From: Calliopum simillimum
Lineage: Eukaryota; Arthropoda; Insecta; Diptera; Lauxaniidae
Direction: 5' to 3'
NCBI GenBank assembly: GCA_951812925.1
Contig: OX638372.1
Coordinates: forward strand, 37,694,245-37,758,244
Length of the DNA: 64,000 nt
Of this stretch, positions 44,586 through 55,720 are shown piece after piece. Positions within the stretch are counted from its first letter, which is position 1, and every line of letters starts with the position of its first letter. The notes beneath the pieces were generated by a model. It worked only from the letters and a program-made list of their open reading frames with translations, searched no databases and was not told the origin of the DNA. Both the position numbers and the translations under genes were made by a program.

Positions 44586-44930
44586 ATGCTATCTTGCCTT
44601 ATGTGTCGCTATGGTGTGCTCGATCGCTTATCGCTAAAAATCGCATTTTTTTACCCCAAATTTTTCGTTTTTCATTTTTTACTCGGCAGTGGGCTCATAA
44701 ATTAGAAAATTATCTTAAACAAAATCAATCTATTTTTCATCAAAGAATTTGTGGACCTGTTATGTGGCCGTAATGAGCGATTTAGGGAATTTCATTTTAC
44801 ATGTCTTGGAAAAAATTCCACCACATTTGGTTATTGAACATGGAAACAAAAATTTCTTAAAACCTGGGTCTTATAAAAGGAGATTATTTTCGGATATGCC
44901 CGTATGTACATTTGTTTGACTGGTATATAA

Positions 44931-45820
44931 CGCAAAACAAAAAATTCACATAAAAAAAAAAAAAAATTTTTTTTGGTTCTACATCAAAAGTTTTTAGAAA
45001 ATTGCTCCCTGTCCCAGGATATTGACTAAAGAAAAAGTGAAAAATCTCTTATTTTGAACGTATCACCCGTTTAAAATTTGGGTTTACAGTAAGCTACGTT
45101 TTTGTCAAGCTTCCAACAATTTAGAACATGCCGGTATGCTATGCTTTTGTGAAATTTTTACTACGAAATTTATCACAGCAAACATTTTCAATAGCGGAGG
45201 AATCGCATTTTATCCTCCTATGTGATTAAATCAGTCGTACGCGACATCGTATTCTTATCTTTCGCGATAATAAAAATAATTTCATAAGAAATTGCAAATT
45301 TTTTTCCAATTATCTCTCAAAATTTATGTGCCGTTCAAAATATACCGTGTGTAGTTTGACATTTTTTTTTGTAAAAAATACTGGGCATCAGAAATATTGC
45401 ATTTTAGAAAAAAAAAAAAATTATTTCGAAATTTTTTCAGGAACTGACGTCATGTCATAGTCGGCCATCTTGTATAGTGTAAAACTCTTCTGAAAAAGTT
45501 GTAAGTTATTCGTGAAGAAGTTAAATTTGAAATCATCTTCCAAAAGAGTCCTAAGTGACTCTTTTTTTATTCGCCTGGAGCTCTAAGCTTGGCTTATAAT
45601 GATCTTCTAGATGAGCGATAAACAAATCTTCAATTAATCGCGTCGAAATTTTCTCGCGGAAGTTCCAGAAAGATTTCAAATGTTTGCTAGGGGGTGACAC
45701 GTTTGAAGTTAGATATTTTTCATTATTTCTAAGGTCAATATTTTGAGACAGAGAGCAATTTTCTAAAAATTTTGATGCGGAACTTAAACGTTATTTTTTG
45801 TGAATTTTTGTTTTGCCTTA
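44931..45820. mobile_element. Palindromic element, GCAAAACAAAAA-ended
   Basis: CGCAAAACAAAAAATTCACA on the left is inverted as TGTGAATTTTTGTTTTGCC on the right. AGTTTTTAGAAAATTGCTCC is inverted at about 45750, and TTGAACGTATCACCC at about 45690. The middle (45090-45650) is not palindromic and holds no recognised gene. Confidence 0.7.
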
Positions 45821-46242
45821 TGTGGATAAGCAAAAAAGTTTTCGATACAGATATTGTGCTTTTTGCATAAACAAATATTATTGCGTTATTAAAGTTTTCA
45901 TCAAGGGCAAAATGTTTCGTGAGAAGTCTAATAATAAGCCAAGGAACATATTTGGATAGGTACAAGAAAAGGTTTTTTTTTTTTTGTAAGACGATCGACC
46001 CACTTTAATATACGTATGTATATGTATTTTTTTTTAAAACTGTTTTCTTTAAACTAGAGTTCGCCTTGTGGCCGAAATTCGACCATTGCAATTTGACCAT
46101 AAAATAAAGGAAAAAGTTTTTATGCTCTTTCCTGGTCGATAAAACGCAAAAAGCTTTTAATATTCTTCCTTAGGGTTCGGGTTGTCTGCATCGGTGCAGC
46201 AGCAAAGTTGCAATATTGTACTTTCCATTTAGAGGCGTGTAA
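45821..46242. other. Spacer, nothing recognised
   Basis: TGTGGCCGAAATTCGACCA near 46070 echoes 32050. Otherwise nothing. Confidence 0.45.
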
Positions 46243-46930
46243 CTTCTACTTAAGAGCAAACAGTTTTTGATATCTTTCTATACCAAAATTCATAAAAATC
46301 AACCATGCTATTGTGCTATACAGTGCTAACGCTATATCTATTCCAAGTTTCATAAAAATCGTATGTATTATTTTCGCCATGAGAGCGTTTTTTCCATTAA
46401 GGGGCTTGGCACTGCCCAATGAAAACATAATGGTCATGTTATCGTTCCTTAGTGCCAATCCTATCTCCATACCAAATTTCGTTGAAACCGATGCAGCGGT
46501 TTAGCCGTGAGAGCATTTTTTCCATTTAGGGGCGTGGCACCGCCCACTGAAAAACAAAATGTTCATATTATCGTTCCTTAGTGCTAACCCTATCTTCATA
46601 ACAAATTTCGTTGAAATCGATGCAGCGGTTTAGCTGTGAGAGCTTTTTTTTATTTAGGGGCGTGGCACCGCCCACTGAAAAACATAATGGTCATATTATC
46701 GTTCCTTAGTGCTAACCCTACCTCCGTACCAAATTTCAATATAATCGATGCAGCGGTTTAGCTGTGAGCCCGTTTTTTCCATTTAGGGGTGTGGCACCGC
46801 CCGCTTTAAAAAAAAATTATAGTCCTATGCACTGCTCCTACTCACAGCCTTTCCATCAAAAAAAAATCAAGCAAATCGGTTAAGATTTAGGTATAGAAAC
46901 AGGGACTGAACCGATTTCGTTTGCCTATTT
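46243..46930. repeat. 128 bp tandem array, GGGGCGTGGCACCGCCCA type
   Basis: The unit contains GGGGCGTGGCACCGCCCACT, GTCATATTATCGTTCCTTAG, ACCAAATTTCGTTGAAATCG and ATGCAGCGGTTTAGC. Unit starts are at 46395, 46523, 46651 and 46780 (spacing 128, 128, 129), with a degenerate unit before and a terminal variant after. GGGGCGTGGCACCGCCC is itself a near-palindrome. Style like INE-1 internal blocks, but the sequence differs. Confidence 0.9.
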
Positions 46931-47799
46931 ATATATAGATCTATGAAAAGATGGCTAAGCTAGGAGAGCATGTTTAAATTTTAAGTTGATTAAGAAATCA
47001 CAATAACCGGATTTTTAGGTTGTTCTTCAAGGAACTACAAGTCCTGTAGCAAATCTGGTTTTGTCACTTTTTCTAATGACATCAAATAGCCTTAATCTCT
47101 CGCCTTTAGACATACCTTTAACTTTCCCGATTTTATCATTACTTCTTGAGATATCATTCATTGAAGTTAAGGTATTTCAACTTCATACAAATTTCATGTA
47201 GTCCTTTACATCTATTTGCAATACCTTTGCTTCAATCGATGATATCTCAGAAACTAATGAGCCAATCAAAAAAAAATTAAAGATACGGCCTCGGAGAGAA
47301 AGTTAAAGCTATTCGAAAATAGTATTTTCTTAAAGTTAATATTGGTTGCCAGATTCCGAATCAACGACCACAAATTAACCAAAAAAAAAGTTATCGAGTC
47401 TTCATTCAAAATTTTGTGTTCCACACTGTAATAGGACAAATGCAAACAAAAAGGGATCCTTTCACTGTTCTAAGGCTACGGTTGGGTTCATTTAAATTTA
47501 CAGCAATTAATTTAACTACATACTTACTCATTAGTGTGCACATATGGGTAAGTAAACAAATGCAGTAATTCATAATTACTTAGTTGCAAACTATAATATA
47601 TGTATTATAACTGCGCGTGTGTTATTACTGCTCCTGTGTGTGTTTGGAGCATATGGATTGGTCTTTATTTTTTAAACATTCTCAAGAGGAAAATTTGTAG
47701 AATCCTTTAGTAAAAATCAGATAACCTTTATCTAAGACCCAGAAAAAACTGACTCTTCGTTTTTATCAAGAAAAATATGCCCAATGAATGTTTTGTTAT
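46931..47799. other. Spacer, nothing recognised
   Basis: No shared repeat or gene is seen. Confidence 0.45.
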
Positions 47800-48540
47800 T
47801 AATGGGTATAGTACAGTCATTAGGTAGTTTTACCTGGAAAGTTTTGCGGGATTTTGGCAAATGAGTTATTTTATAGATTTCCAAGTGCTCTTTCAGAATT
47901 TCAACTTTGCTACCTCGAGTCGTGTTCGCTCGCTCCGCCATATTGAAAAAATGGCGTCCAAAATCAGTTCTTTACAAATATCTCTTTCACGGTTACATTT
48001 AGAGAAAAATTTTGTGGCTTATGAAATTTTCTATAAAAATGACATCTTAATTGTATTCGTACGACTTATAACTTAGGAAATATCCTAATTCAAAATTTGA
48101 AAAAAATTAGTAAATTGTGCATGCCGCTTATGAGTAGGTACAGATGCGTTGAGCTTAAAATTACAATTTCTCATGAACGGTGAGTCACATGTACAAAGTA
48201 AAACCACTTATTTATAGGGAATAACTTTCACTATAAGCTTAATTTCATTTTTTTTTTTACATGACCTATAGTATTGGAGATATTTTTTCAACAAACCTAA
48301 AATTTAGAAAAAAACCGTTTTTTCAAAATAGCTCCAAAAGGTTCGATCTAGAAAAAAAAACGTTCAGTTCCCTTTAAGGGTCTCTCCGAACTGTTTTTTC
48401 GTCCAACTTACCGTTCATGAGATATCGCGTCTGAAAATTATTATTATTATTTGTTGAAAAAATATCTCGTAAACTATATGTCATGTGAAAAAGAATAAAG
48501 TGTAGCTTAAAGCGAAAGTAATTCCCTATAAATAAATTTT
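47800..48540. repeat. Dispersed repeat G, uninterrupted copy (empty site for 41314-42416)
   Basis: Inverted relative to 41180-42840. It contains AGGTAGTTTTACCTGGAAAG, CTCATGAACGGTGAGTCAC and GGGAATAACTTTCACTATAA (48228-48242, the empty site). It also has an internal inverted pair: TATAGGGAATAACTTTC at 48217 versus GAAAGTAATTCCCTATA near 48512, and TCATGAACGGTGAG versus ACCGTTCATGAG at 48410. Confidence 0.7.
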
Positions 48541-49344
48541 ACAATTAGAACAGCTATTTTACTCAAAAAAAGGTCTTAAACCTTAAAAATATGCCATAAA
48601 AATACTGTTTTTTGAGTTGCACGAACTCTAAATTATATTTTTTAGAGCTAAGATTTTTCGCTGTGCATTATTTTGGGAAAAAATTTTTATTGAACTTGGA
48701 GTTGAGATGGACTGCAATTTCAAAGAAGTCCAATAGCCTTCACGAATCCATTTTTATGAGACATTTAATGCTAAGTCACATAACCAACTATCTATTCTCC
48801 TTCTCAAAATCTGCGACCAGCAAAAATGTTGTTCCTTTTTTTGTCATTGTTACTGTTGCTGCTGCTCGTCGTACCTTGCAGCACGTGCAATCAATTTGTG
48901 TCTTAATTTAATAAAATCGTACAGCATTTTGTAGCGCACCAAGGTACTGTAGAATAATAAAAGCTGCTGGGTAGTTACTTAGCTAAAGCCAATAAATGTA
49001 ATGGTAGTAGCCGTGCTTAAAAGCTTTTCAGCAACCCAGTGTGGCGTAAAGGGAACAATTGGTTATAATTGAAAACTGCTGCTCAGTAGCTGGTTAAATT
49101 GAAAATGTATACAATTTATTGAGATTAATAGATATAAAAGCGATTGACATTAAATTAATTATGAAGAAATTGAGTTTTTGCAAAAATTGTGAAAAAAGTG
49201 AATTAAGAATATTTTTTGATTTAAGAAATATTTTCAGCAAACCAAATTTACTGGTCTTAATGTATAAAATCATATGACCATATATATGTGGCACTCCCAT
49301 GCCTTAACCGCTAGACGTTTCAAAACCATATTTGTACTATAGAG
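48541..49344. other. Single-copy-looking DNA
   Basis: No gene. The 99-codon frame at 48612-48911 shows no known motif. Confidence 0.45.
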
Positions 49345-49395
49345 TAACTTCGGGTAATGTGATATATGCGGATAATGTGATATACCAGCATACGT

Positions 49396-50683
49396 AGGCT
49401 GCTCGATATATTTCTGGCCTAGGCAACACTAAGTGTTGCCAGGTGATATCTGACATTTCCATTGGAAAGTTTGACATTTTTTAGCATAAACGTACTCAGA
49501 ACGTTTTGACGTACGACCATCATTTGTATTGTTTACAGTGACTTGAAAAAATCAATTTGGCAAAAAAATGGAATTAACTCGTAAACATTTTCGTGCGATC
49601 ATGTTTCACAACTTTCGACGTGGATTATCACGACAAGAGTGCATCGATGAACTTAAATCTTTATATGGCGATAAAGCACTATTCTATAGCACTGTGAAAA
49701 ACTGGTTGAATGAATTCAATCGTGGCCGACTCTCGTTCAAAGACGAATTCCGTGAAGGTCGTCCAAAAACGGCCGTTGTGCCAGAGAGCATTGATGCCAT
49801 GCGTGAACTGATAACGCAAGATTGTCATGTGACATACCGTGAGATAGAAGCATCTTTGGGCATTAGTTCCACTCCAATTCATTCGATATTTCATGAACAC
49901 CTGGCTGTAAAAAAGGTTTGTTCTCGTTGAATCCCGCACAATTTGGCAATCGCTCAAAAAAAGGCTCGTGTCGATTGGTGCAAAGAAATGTTGAAAAAAT
50001 ACGATCGCGGTAATTCAAAAGATGTTTATAAGATCATCACAGGTGACGAATCATGGATCTATGCGTATGAACCCGAAACAAAACAGCAATCGACCCTGAG
50101 GGTCTTCGAAGACGAGCCGAATCCAACAAAAGTTGTTCGTGGAAGAAGCACTTCGAAGCAAATGGTCGCCTGTTTCTTCGGCAAAATTGGTCATGTGGCG
50201 ACTGTTTCTCTTAAACAACGTAGGACGGTAAATTCTGAGTGGTACACCACAATTTGTTTGCCTAAAGTCTTCGGAGAAATTCGAAAAACAAACAAGAGAA
50301 GACGAATCATTGTTCACCATGACAATGCGAGCTCTCACACATCGGCTCAAACCAGCGCCTTTTTGACGGGTCAAAACGTCGAATTGATGAGTCATTCACC
50401 GTACAGCCTTGACTTGGCACCCAATAACTTCTTTTTATTCCCGCACATCTAGAAAAAAAATGCGTGGTCAACGATTTTCGTCGCCAGAAGATGCTGTTGA
50501 AGCGTTCAAAAACCATGTTTTGGAGGTGTCTCAATCGGAGTGGAAAAAGTGCTTCGACAATTGGTTTGAGAGCATGCAAAAGTGTATAAATCATGCTGGA
50601 GAATATTTTGAAAAATAATAAAACCATTTTTGATGATAAATATTCGCATTTTCATTATTAGGCCAGAAATATATCGAGCAGCC
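49396..50683 (+). mobile_element. mariner (irritans-like DD34D), nearly full length
   Basis: The inverted ends GGCTGCTCGATATATTTCTG with GCCTA, and the inverse ending at CGAGCAGCC, enclose about 1.29 kb, the usual mariner size. The exact outer bases are uncertain by a few positions because the flanks ACGTA and CACGT are themselves symmetrical. It is inserted 49 bp inside the pogo-like element. Confidence 0.9.
49568..50620 (+). pseudogene. mariner transposase, nearly complete, two stops and one frameshift
   Basis: Start ATG at 49568: MELTRKHFRAIMFHNFRRGL, RQECIDELKSLYGDKALF, the HTH through GRPKTAVVPESIDAMREL and TYREIEASLGISSTPIHSIF. A TGA at 49928 lies where Trp is expected, then the same frame continues. 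The first Asp is in TGDESWIYAYEPETK and the second in HHDNASSHTSAQTS. The third position reads LAPNNFFLF, so Asp is replaced by Asn. A TAG and a frameshift in the A-run at 50450-50460 precede MRGQRFSSPEDAVEAFKNHV. The end is HAGEYFEK, TAA. It is the least decayed transposase in the window but inactive. Confidence 0.93.
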
Positions 50684-51601
50684 CACGTATCTCCTTAAAA
50701 ACAACTCTCGATAATGATTTTTTCGTCAACACCACAGTAACTGAAAAAGAAACGTGCTGCAAGTTTTTGAGCGCCCACCTTTATTTATTCTGCCTTCAGT
50801 TGGGTAATATCAATTTAGCAGTGAATAAAAACGTGTGCTTTATGTTAGGATTTAGCCTAAACTAAAATTGATATCATAGCCGCAATATTAAATTCTGCTA
50901 GTGGGTGAATATACCTAACAATAAATCAATTGAATTTTTTATTTGCTGGAGTGTGTTTTTCAAAAACAACCTGATTGTTTTAAAACTAAAATTCGGGTAA
51001 TGTGATATAGTGCACTTCTGGCACCGAAAATATTTGATGTTCCACTTGCAATGCAAAATATTTGGCACGATGGTCTTTTAGCCCGAATCTAAAACGTTTT
51101 TCCTTAATAACAATTTGTTGGTCCAACATTTTTATATAAAGGTCACAGTTTTTAAGAAAAATGAGCTAAAGCTGTGTAAAAACGATTTTAGTAATGTTTA
51201 TCACTCCTTACCTGAAGTAAAAGTTCCACAACTAAAGTTTCTTTATAACACGATGATCTTTTTGCCGAAAATGCAATTTGTTGGGATATGGGGTATAGAG
51301 TATATTACCCGCCAATTTTATTTTTTATTTTTTTTTACCTTTTTTAAATTTTTTTTGAAATAGCTTAAGATTGGCCCACGCTAAAGAACTCCAAAAATCA
51401 TAATATACTGCACAATACATAAATAAAACATAATACATAAAGTGATAGCAGCTATGCTTTGAAATTTAAAAAAAAAAAAATGCCTATATCACATTACCCG
51501 AACTTACTATGTATGTATATAGGATGCTCGTAGTCTTTTCTAAGAATTGCTTCCTATAGTACTTCTCTTTTCTGAGATGATTTTTACTAAGAAAGTTATT
51601 G

Positions 51602-51757
51602 TACGTATGTATGTATGTATTCTCCTTTAACTCCTAGGAGGAGCATAGGGCCAATATGAAATCTCTCCATTTGTCACGATCCCTTGCGATGACTTTAATC
51701 TCTTGCCACGACTTTCCCGATTGTTGGATTTCCTTTTCCAGCGACCTCTTCCAGTTG
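51602..51757 (-). mobile_element. RTE-like LINE, extreme 5' truncation (3' 156 bp only)
   Basis: It is flanked by GAAAGTTATTG (51591-51601) and GAAAGATATTG (51758-51768), an 11 bp duplication with one mismatch. Minus-strand content: RSLEKEIQQSGKSWQEIKVI, ARDRDKWRDFILALCSS, TAG, the short UTR and a CATA tail. Clear target-primed insertion. Confidence 0.9.
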
Positions 51758-51768
51758 GAAAGATATTG

Positions 51769-54229
51769 CCGAGGGAATTTTGTGATTTTATTTAAGTTAC
51801 TACGCAGAACTACCACATACGCTGTTGTCCTAAGAACATTTACACATTTTTCAGAATTATTCACGACTGCTTTTGAAAATTAAAATTTAAACCGAACATT
51901 AAAAAACTCCAAGAAAATGTGAAAGAAATTAGCTTTTGTTATTAAATTATGAGTAAAAGAAAAAAATATTCTAATTAGTATGTATGAACACAGAGGCATA
52001 CAGCGCTTCACAACTCCACAAAGTGAAAAGTCCTTTCAGAAGATGGAAATTCAATAAAAATGTAAAAGTTTAAAACGGAAAATGCGTTGATGCTAACAAA
52101 AGTTAAGCTTGTGAAAAATTGAGCTTATTAATTAAAACTTAGTAATAAACGAAATATATTTCAATAACCTTAATTACCATAAAATGCTAGAGACAGGGTA
52201 TTCTGAGGAATATTATAGGTGGAGAAGCAGAAATTCAAATTAAAATTTAAAATCAATTTCGTGTTATACACCGTAAAAATATTTTCAAAAAACTTGTTTT
52301 ATTGAAATTTATTTTTTGGTAATACCATGAATAAGTATAAATACACTTTCTGAAGAGAGATGGTGTGAAAAAAATGTCTTGGAAAAGTGATAAATGCTTT
52401 CTTAAGGATCTGTTACTTCAAGTCACCTTTTAATGCATTTCGGTCATTTGAAAGTATGTTTTATCAGATCTTTAAAGGAGTGTGAAAGGCCATCTTATTC
52501 ACAAACATGACCTTTTAGTAGCACTTTATGCTCTAGTTTTTGCCTACTGGGCTTTACTAAGAGGAATGAGTACTCTTTTCAAAAATAAATCTTTATCATT
52601 CGAGTTATTTAATACAGTGACCATCATGTTTAGGTAGTTTACATTTTTGAAATATTATTTTATTTAAAACATTTGTTTCTAGTTCCATCCAAACTTATTG
52701 TATGTTATGTCGCGTTTTTTGGGTTGTGCCAATCTTGAAGTACATGACCGATGTGTACATGTAAATGGTTCAAAATTGCTCGTGGTTTTTAGAAAATTGT
52801 ATATGATTCCAAATTTCCAATTTCACGTGCTGAGGGGCATTGCCTCTTTATCAATAAAAATGGCAAAACACTTGAACTCAGTGATAATAAAATCAAAACT
52901 CGTCAAGATATGCAAGAAATATATGATGAAATTAGGGCTTCAGTCCAACTTTACTCTCATTTGGGTTACATTTTACAGGAACATTGATGATAACAAAAAC
53001 GGCTAATGAGCAAGCAATACAGGAATTTTCTCTTATACTCCGATTAGTCCTATAATGAAACCAATTTTCACGTATTTCATTACCGAAACGAAAGCCAGCT
53101 GAAAAGCTTTAGCGACACACACTGCGTTGGCTAGTGGGCAAAAATCAAAATTTTTTGTGACTCGAAACCTAATAATATTGATATCAATCGACAGGTAATT
53201 GTATCAATAAAATAAAAACAAAATATTTAGGGGAAAAACTCAGTTTTGGCTACGCTGTGACACTTCAAAGTTGAGATATTTTTCAAAAAAAATCATGTTT
53301 TATTCACTTCGTTTTGGGTTCTCTTAAACAAATAATTATCAAAAATTTGTCTTTTGATTAAACTAAGCGAAGTAAAGTTTTTTATTATAAATAATATTTG
53401 AGTAAATAAATAAAACTAAAAAATTTTGGAAAATATATATTTTGATGTATATTGTAGTGATATTATCAAATGAAAAACTTCAGAAATTGACAAAATTCGA
53501 TGAAAAAAAAAAAAACAAATCTTATAATAATAAGTGCCGTTTTTTTTCTTAATCTACTAGTTCAAATTCTATATAATCAAGAACTGCAAATAACTTTTCC
53601 TATTTAGTCCTACAAATATTTTTTTCTTTTTTTAAAAAATGCTTAAAACGAAAAATTTGTATGAAATAAAAAATTTATGTTGAAATTTTTTTTTTGTTTT
53701 TATGAACACAAATGGTCTCACAAGTACAAAAAACATTATTCCTACTACGTACATTTCATTTGTTAACGTTTAACATTACTTTTTCATAATCGTTATATAT
53801 GGACCTTAAGAAAATCGCCCTAAATACCTGGTTTTTAGCAAAACTATAAAGTTTACAACAAATCTGAGATCATTTTTGAGCTCAGCGACCCCAAATTACT
53901 TATAGTACCAAATTTCATCGATATCCAACCACTCCTTCTATTTTTGACCATTGCTTGTATGGGCTCAACGCACTGTGCGACATGCAGGTTTTTTAGAGCA
54001 ATTTTACCTATGCTAAATAATTCTACAATCTCAGGTTTGCTTTCCAAAAATCATTCCGATATTGAAAGAAAAGCGGCAATTTGAATTAGAAACTAAGACA
54101 TCGGCAAAAATGCCGGAAAACCCAATTTTTTCTGTCGGTGTTGTATGAAAGCTATTGAAAAAGAATCTCTTGAACACTTTCTTGGTAAATGCCTTGTTCT
54201 AGCGATATTCCTTTTTGTATTGGATTTTG
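51769..54229. other. Single-copy-looking DNA
   Basis: No gene is recognised. The longest frame, 52698-53006 (102 codons, basic, GCANLEVHDRCVHVNGSKLL near the start), has no domain I know. AT-driven composition and absence of any neighbour exon make it doubtful. Confidence 0.5.
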
Positions 54230-54440
54230 AAGCTTTCTGCTATTTATTCTTTACATAAAATTAGCATTTCCCGATGTGCGTTGCTACACATTCTCTTGTA
54301 CAAAGGGCGGCTTATCTCTAATAAAATTATACCAAAGAATGTTAATTGTCTCATCTAAATAAGTGTATGGGTTAAATAGTTTCAGAGATATGAAATTTTT
54401 CCCTTGGACATTATTTGTGTCAAAACTCTTAATACACATA

Positions 54441-55459
54441 GGGGAAGGGCGGGCTAGTGTGGACTGGGGGCTAGTGTGGACAAATTCAAATTCTCGCGCC
54501 CTTTTGAATTTTTTGTTTCTGTTTTATATTTTTCAAGTTGGTATTTGCACTCTGCATCACCAAAAAAAAATTCATTTGTTGACAGTTCAGCTTTCCATGA
54601 TAACGTGACCGAACGTGTTTTACGCAGCAAAAAGTAATTTTTTTGTTGTTTCGTAATTTCAGTGATACTTTTAAACTAATTATTCTTCTGCTGTAGTGTT
54701 AATAGATAATACAACTTAAAATAGTGTTTATTTAAACCATTGAAATTATTTTTGAAGAACTTTACCGTTAGATTAAAAAAAAATATTTTTGTTTAAAAAG
54801 ACATGAAGGGGCTATTGTGGACAATTGAAATAGGGCTAGTGTGGACATGTCCGCAGCAGCTGAGATGACTCCAGAAATCGTCACACCATTTCTAAAAGCC
54901 GGTCCAAGAAAGTACGTTACTAAAAAGAAAGAACGACAGATTCACGTATCCTGATTTACCGGATACCAGCGGAATTTACCGAAACGAAATAGTGGCAAAG
55001 CTGCCACAACCACAACAACTGGCGGGAACATCTCGATCAGCAAGTTATATGAAGTTTCATATAACTTTCTCCAAATACAACATGGGATAGAAGTTAAATT
55101 TTTATTTGTATCATTATTTGTATTACATTATTATTTTCTTGAATAAACATGTATCTGAACTCTTTCTTAACGTTTTTGTATGAACTATCAAGTTTCTTAT
55201 GGTGTCCACATTAGCCCCCAGTTAAATCAATGGTTGTCCACACTAACCCCGTATAAGGGGCTAGTGTGGACAAATGTAAGCTCTTTTTTAAATAATTTAA
55301 CAAAGCATTTATGAAAATAAAAAATCAGAACTATTGATGCAATTATGAAGGAAAGAGGTATAAGTAATCGCTAAAAATTACTTTATTACAAAAATGATAT
55401 ATCTACATATATAATTTTGTAATTATATAAAAATTCTCCACACTAGCTCCCCCCTCCCC
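54441..55459 (+). mobile_element. pogo-like element with eight GGGCTAGTGTGGAC repeats
   Basis: GGGGAAGGGCGGGCTAGTG at 54441 pairs with CACTAGCTCCCCCCTCCCC ending 55459. TA flanks both sides (54439-54440, 55460-55461), and the empty site is at 29681-29700. The word GGGGCTAGTGTGGACA occurs forward at about 54451, 54466, 54808, 54833 and 55257, and inverted at about 55203, 55235 and 55437. It encodes a remnant of a transposase C-terminus (54847-55080). 1019 bp. Confidence 0.87.
54847..55080 (+). pseudogene. pogo-like transposase C-terminal remnant
   Basis: From ATG 54847: MSAAAEMTPEIVTPFLKAG, PRKYVTKKKERQIHVS, then TGA at 54952. One base of frame shift near 54940 opens a second stretch, YPDLPDTSGIYRNEIVAKLP, then SASYMKFH. 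The order 'TPE-I-x-PF-KA-PRK, basic run, then a TP/DT segment' is what I know from the tail that follows the DDE domain in pogo/Tigger transposases. The catalytic domain is absent. The ATG overlaps a subterminal repeat. Assignment is by motif resemblance, not alignment. Confidence 0.55.
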
Positions 55460-55720
55460 TACCAAATCTTATGCATGTTCGTTAAATATTTTCAGCGATA
55501 TGATATGATTTTTTTGGAAACACGAAAAAAACGAATTATCCTTTTTTCCTTAATTTTGGTTCCAACATCCTAGGGAGGACTCTTGGGTGAAAAAATTGGC
55601 TTTTGAGCTTTGTTGAAGAAAAGAAAAGAAAATCTCAAACGTTTTATGACTTATGGCCGTGGGAAATTTGATAAAGAAGTTTTGAGTCCAAATTATATAG
55701 TACTATAAAATTCGACCTCG

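Larger units (their letters stand above)
43276..44902. mobile_element. Outer palindromic element with ~115 bp inverted ends
   Basis: The left end TGGGTATATCCGAAAATAAT continues with AATAACCAAATGTAGTGGAA; the right end gives its inversion with TTCCACCACATTTGGTTATT and ATTATTTTCGGATATGCCCG. TA flanks both sides. It contains two further inverted structures: 43502-44201 and 44250-44585. Confidence 0.8.
49347..51504. mobile_element. pogo-like non-autonomous element with GGGTAATGTGATATA repeats, split by mariner
   Basis: ACTTCGGGTAATGTGATATA at 49347 is inverted at 51485-51504, and TA flanks both ends (49345-49346, 51505-51506). The terminal word also appears at 49369 and 50994. Removing the mariner at 49396-50683 leaves about 870 bp with no recognised ORF. 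Confidence 0.8.
54230..55720 (+). repeat. Dispersed repeat R, copy 3, split by the 54.4 kb element
   Basis: The left part has CGATGTGCGTTGCTACACA and TTCTCTTGTACAAAGGGCGG; the right part has ACCAAATCTTATGCATG, GTTCCAACATCCTAG and TCTCAAACGTTTTATGACTT. The two halves are contiguous in copy 2 (29470-30005). The far end runs into the sequence that surrounds the insertion at 35869. Confidence 0.65.

Noticed and set aside
52698..53006. 102-codon ORF as a possible host gene
   Set aside because: No recognised domain, AT-driven composition, no splice context or neighbours.
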